From assembly GCA_002691245.1 (NCBI GenBank), contig NZHH01000064.1, positions 1 through 49,114 on the forward strand: a stretch of DNA of 49,114 nucleotides, given 5' to 3'. The notes under the pieces are model-generated. The model was given only the letters and a program-made list of their open reading frames with translations, did not search any database and was not told the origin of the DNA. The stretch comes from Methylaequor sp002691245 (GTDB taxonomy: Bacteria > Pseudomonadota > Alphaproteobacteria > Methylaequorales > Methylaequoraceae). This document shows, in pieces, positions 42,335-49,114 of this stretch (positions are counted from its first letter, which is position 1; every line of letters starts with the position of its first letter). Made by a program: the position numbers and the translations under genes.

Positions 42335-42605
42335 TTCAATTTTAATAATTACATTTCTCATTCCATCTATCTCTATTTCAATACCAAAATCTAAAGGAAG
42401 AACATACGCTCCAGAAGAAGGGACTTTCGATAGAAGAAAAAGGATAGTTATCCAACCAAAATGTAGGTTGATTAGCGAAAGAAAAGTTCCTGGCGATGTT
42501 GTATGTACATATCAATCACAAAAAAGAGGAGCAAAAGACAAAGAAATTTATTTAGGGTCTCCAGGAAATACCTGTCAAAAAGAAATTACTTGTCCAAAAA
42601 AGTAA
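42318..42605 (+). CDS. Small secreted cysteine-containing protein
   Basis: A 95-aa protein from ATG 42318, chosen because it starts a clean signal peptide (MRKILNSILIITFLIPSISI); the longer frame from 42228 adds 30 residues of shadow translation. The mature part is basic with four Cys (QPKCRLI, VVCTYQ, NTCQKEITCPKK), probably two disulfides. Family unknown. It ends 18 bp before the K+ channel gene. Confidence 0.6.
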   Translation: MRKILNSILIITFLIPSISISIPKSKGRTYAPEEGTFDRRKRIVIQPKCRLISERKVPGDVVCTYQSQKRGAKDKEIYLGSPGNTCQKEITCPKK

Positions 42606-42623
42606 CTCAATAGGAGTTGAAGA

Positions 42624-43532
42624 ATTAATTATAGTAAAATCAGATCAAGATGTTGGGAATTATTAGAACCAGGCAAAGAAAAGGATTATTATAGTAAGAT
42701 AGTTGACCTTTTTTTACTTGCTCTAATAACTTTAAACGTATTCTCTGTTATTCTTGAAACAGTTGACAGTATTTATGTAGATTATGAAATATATTTTTCA
42801 TATTTCGAATATTTCTCAGTTTTTATTTTCACAATTGAATATCTATTAAGACTTTGGTCGTGTATTTCAGATAATACAAAGGATGCAAGTAATTTTGACA
42901 AAAGATTCAAATATATTTTCAGTTTTGGAGCAATTATCGATGCTGTAGCTATTTTACCTAGTCTCATTGCAATTTTTTATCCTTCTATTGATCTAAGATT
43001 CATAAGAGCATTAAGAATAATAAGACTATTAAAATTTTCAAGGTATTCTGGTTCAATAAATAGCCTTATTTCTGTATTGTGGGATCAGAGAAGATCATTT
43101 GGGGCAGCATTTTTTTTACTATTCATTGCATTGATTATTGTTTCAAGTGGTATGTATCTGGTAGAAAAAGATATACAACCAGATAAGTTTGGAAGTATTC
43201 CACAATCTATGTGGTGGGCACTTGTCACACTAACAACTGTTGGGTATGGTGACGTTTATCCTATAACACCCTTGGGAAAAATGTTTGGATCAATTAGTAT
43301 AGTTCTTGGAATTGGTACGGTAGCCTTACCCGCAGGTATAATGGCTTCAGCATTTACCGAATTTACAAGAAGAAATCAAAAACGCTATGAAGACAAGTTC
43401 AAACACATGCTCCAAGATGACATAATTGATAAAGAAGAAAGAGAGGAGCTAAAATTATTATCAGAAAAATTAAACCTTTCGGATGAAGACATAGGTTCTA
43501 TCGAGGAACTTTACAAAAACAAAAAAAAGTAA
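42624..43532 (+). CDS. Voltage-gated potassium channel, probable ATT start
   Basis: A 302-aa six-helix K+ channel. Translation upstream of the TTG at 43077 continues through S1 (LFLLALITLNVFSVILETV), S2, S3, the Arg-bearing S4 (LRFIRALRIIRLLKF) and then the pore with filter TVGYGD. A short C-terminal helical region follows. No ATG, GTG or TTG exists in frame between the stop at 42618 and the RCWELLEP segment that begins such channels. ATT 42624 lies 7 bp after a good AGGAG (42612-42616), so I take it as the start. A base change from ATG in this consensus is the alternative. Confidence 0.8.
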   Translation: MNYSKIRSRCWELLEPGKEKDYYSKIVDLFLLALITLNVFSVILETVDSIYVDYEIYFSYFEYFSVFIFTIEYLLRLWSCISDNTKDASNFDKRFKYIFSFGAIIDAVAILPSLIAIFYPSIDLRFIRALRIIRLLKFSRYSGSINSLISVLWDQRRSFGAAFFLLFIALIIVSSGMYLVEKDIQPDKFGSIPQSMWWALVTLTTVGYGDVYPITPLGKMFGSISIVLGIGTVALPAGIMASAFTEFTRRNQKRYEDKFKHMLQDDIIDKEEREELKLLSEKLNLSDEDIGSIEELYKNKKK

Positions 43533-43539
43533 GAATAGA

Positions 43540-46500
43540 TTAGCCAACTGACCCAATAAAATGTGTAATGCCTGTGCTTACTCTTCTTGCGCATTCATAC
43601 AAAGCCTCAAGTTGTTTAAATATATTTTTTTCTTCTTTAGTATAATTTATATTAGTTTCACTTACGTAATTAGACTTATCTGAAAAACCAGAAGTTGAAG
43701 TTTTCAGTCTTCCGACTGGAAAGATCTTCCTCAATATACTAACTGCATCAATCACATCAAATCTTATTAATTTAGCAATAATTTCATCTCTTGAAGTTCC
43801 TGCTTGATCACTAAATTTTGGAACTCTGACTGAAAGTAAAAAAATTTCATGGAAGATTGCAACTCTTACTCCATGCATCAATAACAACTCGTCTCTTATT
43901 TCTTTCTCTATAACCCTGCCTCTACCTACAGCTATTCTGCCTCTTAATTTTCTTCCTAAGATCCAATTTCTAATTTCCATATATTCCTGGTGTAGTTTTC
44001 TGTAAACTTTATGTAATCTCCAATGTACATCAAACTTCTCAAGTAAGTTTGCAACTTCTTTCATATTTTCACTTCTATTGGAATCAGCAGTTCTAGTAGA
44101 CCAAGAAAGCCACATTCCTGGATCAAAACAGTCTATATATGCTTTCAGAACTTCAATATCGCTGAATGCAAATGCATGCTGAACTATATCCATGATTCTT
44201 TTGAAACGTTCAGACGTATTATAATGTTTCATAAATTTATCAGGATCTTTTTTCAAATAACTACCTATTCCTCCCAGAGAGTTTGCGAGCATGCCTAGTT
44301 GTTGTAATATTGAATTCTGGGGAATAGCCCTTGTTTGACTCGGATGATAAACAAGAGTTTTTATTGAATTATCAACATGCCTTTTAACAGATCTTGATCC
44401 CGTTGAGTGTGTAAGATTTGATCCAAAAACATTTAATAACGCCGCGTAATTTGGGTCATCCATTATCTCTGTGTTAAAATTTTTAATTGTATTTACAAAT
44501 TCAATTCCGAAGTCTGGTGATTCATAAAATGGATCATTTATGATCAAATTTTCTCTACCGAAACAAAACTCAACTATCCTTGCAATCGAGGCCAAAGCCA
44601 AGTCATGATTCATAAAATACTGATAACCATCACCACCTTGAAAACTTATTTCTTGGATTAAATCAATACTCCAATCCTTGAGTTTTTTTCTGGTGTAACT
44701 GCAATTGACATATTTCAATCGGTCACCGAGGGAAACAGGATGCCCGCCTCTTCCAATTGACTCTCCGTGAGTATTGAATATCAATAGTTTGACATCAGTT
44801 AAATTGTTGTCAAAGAGAGCTTTAGCAATCTTTCTTTGTAAATTTTCAATAGAAAGAACTGCTGCTGATTGTCCTAAATATCTTCCAGCATCAGAGAATC
44901 CAGTTTGAACTGTTAGTTTTTTTCTTAAGTTAAGATATTTTTTGAAATTATTATTTTTTAATAAAGTTTTTATAACATCATGACCCATCTCAAGCCCTCT
45001 TTCTGTTTCAAATAATGGTGAAATATCTATCTTATCTTCAACACCAAAAAGCTTTGAAAAATACAATGCTGTCATTACAGTTAATGGATAATCACACTCT
45101 GCAATAAGAAATCTGATTGGCTGTTTTTCATCAATATATTTTAATATCTGCTTTGTAAGCATAAAATATCTTCTAGCATTCATATTTTCTTCAAAAATAC
45201 TTCCAAAATTAATTTTTACAGGTTTAACTTTGTCTATTAATTTTGAAATTATATTTAAATAAGTAATTTTATTTGATGGATCATTTGGATCACCAGTCAA
45301 CCCAATCTCTTTAGAAATTGCATTGTTGAGTTGATTGGCATTCAGCCTTAAGTGTGTTCGGCCTAAGCCAAGACCAAAATTTATAATTTCAATTCTGGTT
45401 ATAATAATATTATCAATTACTTTTTGAGATTCATTTATCTCTTTGTTTTTAATTGATGAAATCAGCTTATCAAGTATTGAAACAATAGGATCAGTATTAG
45501 TTAATAATTTAGATTTATTTTGGTGCATAAAATTCGAAATATTTTTTATAACAGAAAAATTATCAACAAATCCTTTTTCAGAAAAACTAATAAGAGCTTT
45601 GTTATTAACAACAATTGAGTCATTGAGAATTTTTATTATTTTTTGAAGTTCCTTTTTTAAAAATGAAGTTTTAGATTGTTTTAATAATTTGCTTAAACCT
45701 TCCTTATATATTTCTAATTGATCAATTTTGACTTTAAGTCGTTTTGCAAAACTATCATTCCAGAAAATATCTCCTCTACCGTCAACATCATATCCTACCC
45801 ATGTATGAAGTTTGAAAATTTGTGGTTCTATGTTTTGATAATCGTCTGGATATTTTTTTTTTGAAACATCCAAAATAACTTTGTATAGAGTTTTTAAAGA
45901 TTTTTGTAAAAATTTTAATGCTGACATTGACAATTTATGCTCAAAATCTAGAGTGATTTTTTTTTCTGGTCTTTGTTCAGTTTTAAAAACCTCTTTTACA
46001 ATTTTTTTTAGTTCTTTATCTGTTAAATATTTTTCATTTGCTTTAGATGTTGCTAGTTTGGCTAGCTCTAACATCATTTGATATGTCATTCCAAAGGTTG
46101 GATGGGCAGTTAAAACAATTCCAAAAATTTCTTTTTTTAAGATTGAATTATACTCCTCGAATGGAATTAATTTATTATTTCGAGTAGCTAATAACCCAAT
46201 GTGTTTTGAGATAACATTGATATTTTTTTTGGGGTCGATTGTACCCATGTATGATTTCAGTCTGTCAGCTCTTAATCCAAATGATCCAACTGCTAGACGT
46301 TGAATGAGAGCCTCTAAAGCAGAATAATTTAATTTATTTTTTTCTAATCGTCTCGATATATCTAATGCAAGCATGGTTATGGAGTTAGAAAAGGGATCTT
46401 TTTCAGCACCGGATCTAATTCTATCTAAATCCTTCTGAAGGATTTTTCTTAACTGTTGAGTGTCAATATCTCTATCAACTGGGAAACAGCTCCATGTTTC

Positions 46501-46569
46501 AGGTAGTAATGGTTTCCTGTAAAGATCCATTTCTGAATGAGATAGCTTTCTAATATTAATACTTGTCAT
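43540..46569 (-). CDS. ppc: Phosphoenolpyruvate carboxylase
   Basis: Anaplerotic enzyme that makes oxaloacetate from PEP and bicarbonate. The 1009-aa protein is of the divergent alphaproteobacterial type: catalytic His156 in VLTAHPTFGMT (TAHPTF where most have TAHPTE), the PEP-binding region HGESIGRGGHP and a QTGFSDAGRYLG segment where the usual form is YSDSGKDAG. The substrate-loop and C-terminal regions are also altered, ending in STGITHFIGSVG instead of the usual terminal NTG. Divergent from fpr across 82 bp. Confidence 0.88.
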   Translation of the reverse strand: MTSINIRKLSHSEMDLYRKPLLPETWSCFPVDRDIDTQQLRKILQKDLDRIRSGAEKDPFSNSITMLALDISRRLEKNKLNYSALEALIQRLAVGSFGLRADRLKSYMGTIDPKKNINVISKHIGLLATRNNKLIPFEEYNSILKKEIFGIVLTAHPTFGMTYQMMLELAKLATSKANEKYLTDKELKKIVKEVFKTEQRPEKKITLDFEHKLSMSALKFLQKSLKTLYKVILDVSKKKYPDDYQNIEPQIFKLHTWVGYDVDGRGDIFWNDSFAKRLKVKIDQLEIYKEGLSKLLKQSKTSFLKKELQKIIKILNDSIVVNNKALISFSEKGFVDNFSVIKNISNFMHQNKSKLLTNTDPIVSILDKLISSIKNKEINESQKVIDNIIITRIEIINFGLGLGRTHLRLNANQLNNAISKEIGLTGDPNDPSNKITYLNIISKLIDKVKPVKINFGSIFEENMNARRYFMLTKQILKYIDEKQPIRFLIAECDYPLTVMTALYFSKLFGVEDKIDISPLFETERGLEMGHDVIKTLLKNNNFKKYLNLRKKLTVQTGFSDAGRYLGQSAAVLSIENLQRKIAKALFDNNLTDVKLLIFNTHGESIGRGGHPVSLGDRLKYVNCSYTRKKLKDWSIDLIQEISFQGGDGYQYFMNHDLALASIARIVEFCFGRENLIINDPFYESPDFGIEFVNTIKNFNTEIMDDPNYAALLNVFGSNLTHSTGSRSVKRHVDNSIKTLVYHPSQTRAIPQNSILQQLGMLANSLGGIGSYLKKDPDKFMKHYNTSERFKRIMDIVQHAFAFSDIEVLKAYIDCFDPGMWLSWSTRTADSNRSENMKEVANLLEKFDVHWRLHKVYRKLHQEYMEIRNWILGRKLRGRIAVGRGRVIEKEIRDELLLMHGVRVAIFHEIFLLSVRVPKFSDQAGTSRDEIIAKLIRFDVIDAVSILRKIFPVGRLKTSTSGFSDKSNYVSETNINYTKEEKNIFKQLEALYECARRVSTGITHFIGSVG

Positions 46570-46651
46570 TTGCCGAAAAATTATATATTAGATTTATATC
46601 ACAGTTTGTAATCATTAATATGGTGTTTTTAAAAGAAAAAAAAATTATTAA

Positions 46652-47419
46652 ATGGCTCTATTAAAAGAAAAAGTTACAGAAATTCACCACTGGACTGATA
46701 AAACATTTAGTTTTAAAACTACAAGAGATCCTGGTTTTAGATTTAAAAACGGCGAGTTTGCAATGATAGGACTTGAAGTTGATGGTAAACCATTATTAAG
46801 AGCATATTCTGTTGTTAGCCCAAATCATGAAGATCATCTTGAGTTTTTGAGTATAAAAGTTCCTAATGGTCCACTCACTAGCAAATTACAGCACATTAAA
46901 GTAAATGATGAGATAATTATTAATTCCAAACCAACAGGAACACTTGTTTGTGATTATCTCTTACCAGGTAGAAACCTATTTCTTTTTTCAACGGGTACTG
47001 GGCTCGCACCCTTCATGAGTATAGTTAGAGATCCAGAAACGTATGAAAAATTTCAAAAAATTATTCTTACTCACACCGTTAGAACTCCTAAAGAACTTGC
47101 TTATAAGGATCTTCTAGACAACCTCAATAATGATGAAATCTATCGTGAAGTAACTAATGGAAAATTTATCTATTTTAATACTGTTACAAGAGAAAACTGG
47201 GAAAGAAAAGGTCGAATAACAGACTGGATTAAAAATCAAAGTCTTTGGAATAATGTTGGATCCGAAAAATTTGATCCCTCTCAAGATAGAGTTATGATTT
47301 GTGGTTCTGAGTCAATGACATTTGATCTGAAAAAAATATTTGAAGATATTGGGTCTCAAGAAGGTTCAACAAAAGTTCAAGGTGGTTTTGTTATTGAAAA
47401 AGCGTTTGCAGAAAAATAA
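46652..47419 (+). CDS. fpr: Ferredoxin--NADP+ reductase
   Basis: A 255-aa flavoenzyme exchanging electrons between NADP(H) and ferredoxin/flavodoxin. It has the FAD motif LLRAYSVVSPN, phosphate-binding LSIKVPNGPLTSKL, the NADP motif FSTGTGLAPFMSIV and MICGSESMTFDLK; the C-terminus (FVIEKAFAEK) matches the subclass with a short tail after the aromatic position. Its stop shares a base with the next start (TAATG). Confidence 0.92.
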   Translation: MALLKEKVTEIHHWTDKTFSFKTTRDPGFRFKNGEFAMIGLEVDGKPLLRAYSVVSPNHEDHLEFLSIKVPNGPLTSKLQHIKVNDEIIINSKPTGTLVCDYLLPGRNLFLFSTGTGLAPFMSIVRDPETYEKFQKIILTHTVRTPKELAYKDLLDNLNNDEIYREVTNGKFIYFNTVTRENWERKGRITDWIKNQSLWNNVGSEKFDPSQDRVMICGSESMTFDLKKIFEDIGSQEGSTKVQGGFVIEKAFAEK

Positions 47420-48057
47420 TGATAGAATTAATCTACTTTGATTTCAATTTTTGGAGAGCAGACATATTAAGATTATGCCTTTCTTTAGGAGGTATTCCAT
47501 TTAAGTACAAAAGATTAGCAAGAAATAGTTGGCCAAAAGAAAAAAAGAATTTTCCTTTTGGTCAACTTCCAGTATTAGTGATCGATAATCAAATGTATGC
47601 ACATACCCATACACTTGCTAGATATTGTGCTAAAAAATCTGTTCTTTACGACACTAATGAAAGAAAAAGTTTAATTATCGATCAAGTTTTAGACTGGGCA
47701 AATGAAATAACAAATTTAGTTGCTCCATCAATAAGAGCTGCCATGAGAGAAAAAAATTTGGAAAAGTCAAAAAAACTAAGAGAGGAATTCGTTAAAAATG
47801 ATTTGTTAAATTGGTTTACTTATCTAGAAGATTTATTGAATAAATCTTCAAAAAATAAAAAATTTTTTACTGATAATTTCAGTATCGCAGATATTACAGC
47901 GTGGAGGGTAATATATTGGTTTACATCCGGTCGCTTAGATATGGTAGAAAAATCTTTCATAGATAAGTTGCCAGTTCTTAAAAAATATTATCAGGGTATT
48001 AATAATTATGATCCTCTCATAAGGCTTAAGGAATTTAGAGAAATTACCTCTACCTAG
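47419..48057 (+). CDS. Glutathione S-transferase family protein
   Basis: A 212-aa protein with a thioredoxin-like N-terminal domain (IELIYFDFNFWRADILRLCL, then FPFGQLPVLVIDNQMYAHTH with the cis-Pro and, where most have ES, a TH pair) and an all-helical C-terminal domain (FTDNFSIADITAWRVIYWF). The layout resembles sigma/Nu-type GSTs. Substrate unknown. It overlaps fpr by one base and the convergent AmpG gene by 8 bp. Confidence 0.85.
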   Translation: MIELIYFDFNFWRADILRLCLSLGGIPFKYKRLARNSWPKEKKNFPFGQLPVLVIDNQMYAHTHTLARYCAKKSVLYDTNERKSLIIDQVLDWANEITNLVAPSIRAAMREKNLEKSKKLREEFVKNDLLNWFTYLEDLLNKSSKNKKFFTDNFSIADITAWRVIYWFTSGRLDMVEKSFIDKLPVLKKYYQGINNYDPLIRLKEFREITST

Positions 48058-49114
48058 CCCTTCCCAATATTTGCATGTTAATAGGAAATCTATCTTTCAT
48101 CCAAAAAAGTATTATTAAACCTGGTAAACCAAATATTGTTGATATTATGAAAAAATTACCCCAACCAAATGATTCAACAATAAACCCAGATGGTGAGGAT
48201 AATAAGGTTCTTGCCAAACCCATAAAAGAGGAAAGTAAAGCATATTGTGTTGCTGAATATTCTTTCTTACACAATACTGATAAGTATGCTACAAATGCGG
48301 CTGAACCCAAGCCTCCTGAAAAATTTTCTCCTGCAACAGTTATTATTAAAAAGGAAAATTCTGGACCAACATTATTTAATAATACATAGAGTAGATTTGA
48401 TAAAATTTGGAAAACTCCTGAAATAATAAGAGAATTAATTAATCCAATTTGCTTTACTAAGTAGCCACCAATGAAAACACCTAATAAAGTCATTATTACA
48501 CCAAATATTTTACTAGCATTAGCAATATCAATATTCGAAAAACCTATTTTTACGTAAAACGGGTTAGCCATTATTCCTGCAACAACATCGCCAAATTTAA
48601 AAGAAAAAATGAAAAGTATGATTATCAAGGACTTATAAAAAGTATTTCTGAGAATAAACTCTTTAAAAGGCGCTAAAAGATTATTACTTTTTTTCTTAAT
48701 GTTCATTTTGTCTAACTTCACTAAAAAAATTGTACAGATAGACAACATAAAAATTATTCCTGAAATGATTAGAAACACTTCAGGCCATGTGAATATACTT
48801 TTTAAATATAGAGATCCAGCACCAGCTAATAGTCCTCCAAATCTATACCCAAATTGAGTTGCTGCTGCTCCCGCACCTTGAAATTCATCATCTAGGATTT
48901 CTATTCTAAATGCGTCAATTATAATATCTTGATTAGCAGAAAAAAAGGCTGTCAACAATGCAAAAAATGCTGTTAAAAATAAATTTTGACTTGGATCACT
49001 AAAACCTAACATAATTAATGAAATTATTAAAAAAATTTGACTTATTAATAACCAAGATTTTCTCATTCCTAGATATTTTGTAAGAAAAGGAATTTTATAA
49101 GTATCAACAAAAGG
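48050..49114 (-). CDS. AmpG-like MFS transporter (5' end outside window)
   Basis: Membrane carrier resembling the muropeptide permease AmpG. The frame stays open to the right edge, and the residues before the internal ATG 49066 (PFVDTYKIPFLTKYLGMRKS) match the conserved AmpG stretch PLVDR-(x)n-LGRRRSW, so the gene starts beyond the window. About ten hydrophobic helices are visible, with FSANQDIIIDAFRIEILDDE (the DIIIDA motif of AmpG) and AGENFSGGLGSAAFVAYLS. It may recycle murein fragments, in keeping with the murein hydrolases encoded nearby. Confidence 0.85.
   Translation of the reverse strand, partial: PFVDTYKIPFLTKYLGMRKSWLLISQIFLIISLIMLGFSDPSQNLFLTAFFALLTAFFSANQDIIIDAFRIEILDDEFQGAGAAATQFGYRFGGLLAGAGSLYLKSIFTWPEVFLIISGIIFMLSICTIFLVKLDKMNIKKKSNNLLAPFKEFILRNTFYKSLIIILFIFSFKFGDVVAGIMANPFYVKIGFSNIDIANASKIFGVIMTLLGVFIGGYLVKQIGLINSLIISGVFQILSNLLYVLLNNVGPEFSFLIITVAGENFSGGLGSAAFVAYLSVLCKKEYSATQYALLSSFMGLARTLLSSPSGFIVESFGWGNFFIISTIFGLPGLIILFWMKDRFPINMQILGRAR

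Noticed and set aside
1..49114. tRNA, rRNA, CRISPR arrays, insertion sequences or prophage genes
   Set aside because: No GC-richer structured RNA block, spaced direct repeats, transposase, integrase or phage structural gene was seen.

Overview
This window is a compact, very AT-rich bacterial chromosome segment. Genes are packed with 1-20 bp gaps or 4-bp overlaps, the non-coding DNA is almost entirely regulatory, and no RNA gene, insertion sequence, phage gene or CRISPR array is visible. Gene content (cvpA-purF pair, DUF2794, DUF1289, an alphaproteobacterial-type PEP carboxylase, TrhO, a FleQ/FleT flagellar regulator pair) points to an alphaproteobacterium. The AT bias and tight packing suggest a free-living, probably marine, streamlined lineage; that habitat is inference. 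Ambiguous bases (N) occur in blocks (about 5.2-7.4, 13.2-13.8 and 14.2-19.2 kb). In the flagellar genes they sit almost only at third codon positions, so they look like strain variation in a population consensus.

Layout. 1-5.8 kb (+): dnaB (5' end outside the window), mlaE-mlaF, cvpA-purF and a degenerate SDR. 5.8-10.6 kb (-): a TPR membrane protein, bamB, der and a small sulfide-dehydrogenase-like pair, fccA-fccB. 10.7-13 kb: DUF2794, a DUF1289 fusion, marC and trhO. 13-30.5 kb: the flagellar export/motor cluster, with fleQ divergent from fleT-fliE-F-G-H-I-J, then fliK-L-M-N, fliO-P-Q-R-flhB and five translationally coupled genes of uncertain function ending in a ribosome-recycling-factor-like protein. 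30.5-33.5 kb (-): motA-motB and an accessory gene. 33.6-36.5 kb: a secreted DUF1566-type protein, two small membrane genes and rpoN (sigma-54). 36.6-40.7 kb: a peptidoglycan/bactofilin module made of a new 56-residue ORF, a lytic transglycosylase, an M23 peptidase, a tail-anchored protein and three bactofilins. 40.7-42.6 kb: small hypothetical genes, one with an NHLP/nitrile-hydratase-like domain. 42.6-49.1 kb: a voltage-gated K+ channel probably started at ATT, PEP carboxylase, ferredoxin-NADP reductase, a GST and an AmpG-like transporter cut by the right edge.

How it works together. The window encodes sigma-54, a FleQ-like activator with a DNA-binding domain and a FleT-like activator without one. 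It also shows eight sites matching the sigma-54 -24/-12 consensus (GG-N10-GC) directly upstream of fleT, fliK, fliO, motA, the DUF1566 gene, the 56-residue ORF, the M23/anchor operon and the bactofilins. Three intergenic inverted repeats of the form GTCA-N6-TGAC, the architecture of the Pseudomonas FleQ box, lie between fleQ and fleT, before fliO and before rpoN. I read the region as one sigma-54/FleQ/FleT regulon joining flagellum building, the stator and a bactofilin-peptidoglycan remodelling module. The most novel points are the RRF-like protein in the flhB operon, the unannotated sigma-54-driven 56-residue ORF, and a perfectly symmetric pair of overlapping sigma-54 promoters between motA and the DUF1566 gene. 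flhA, flagellin and the rod/hook genes are not in the window.
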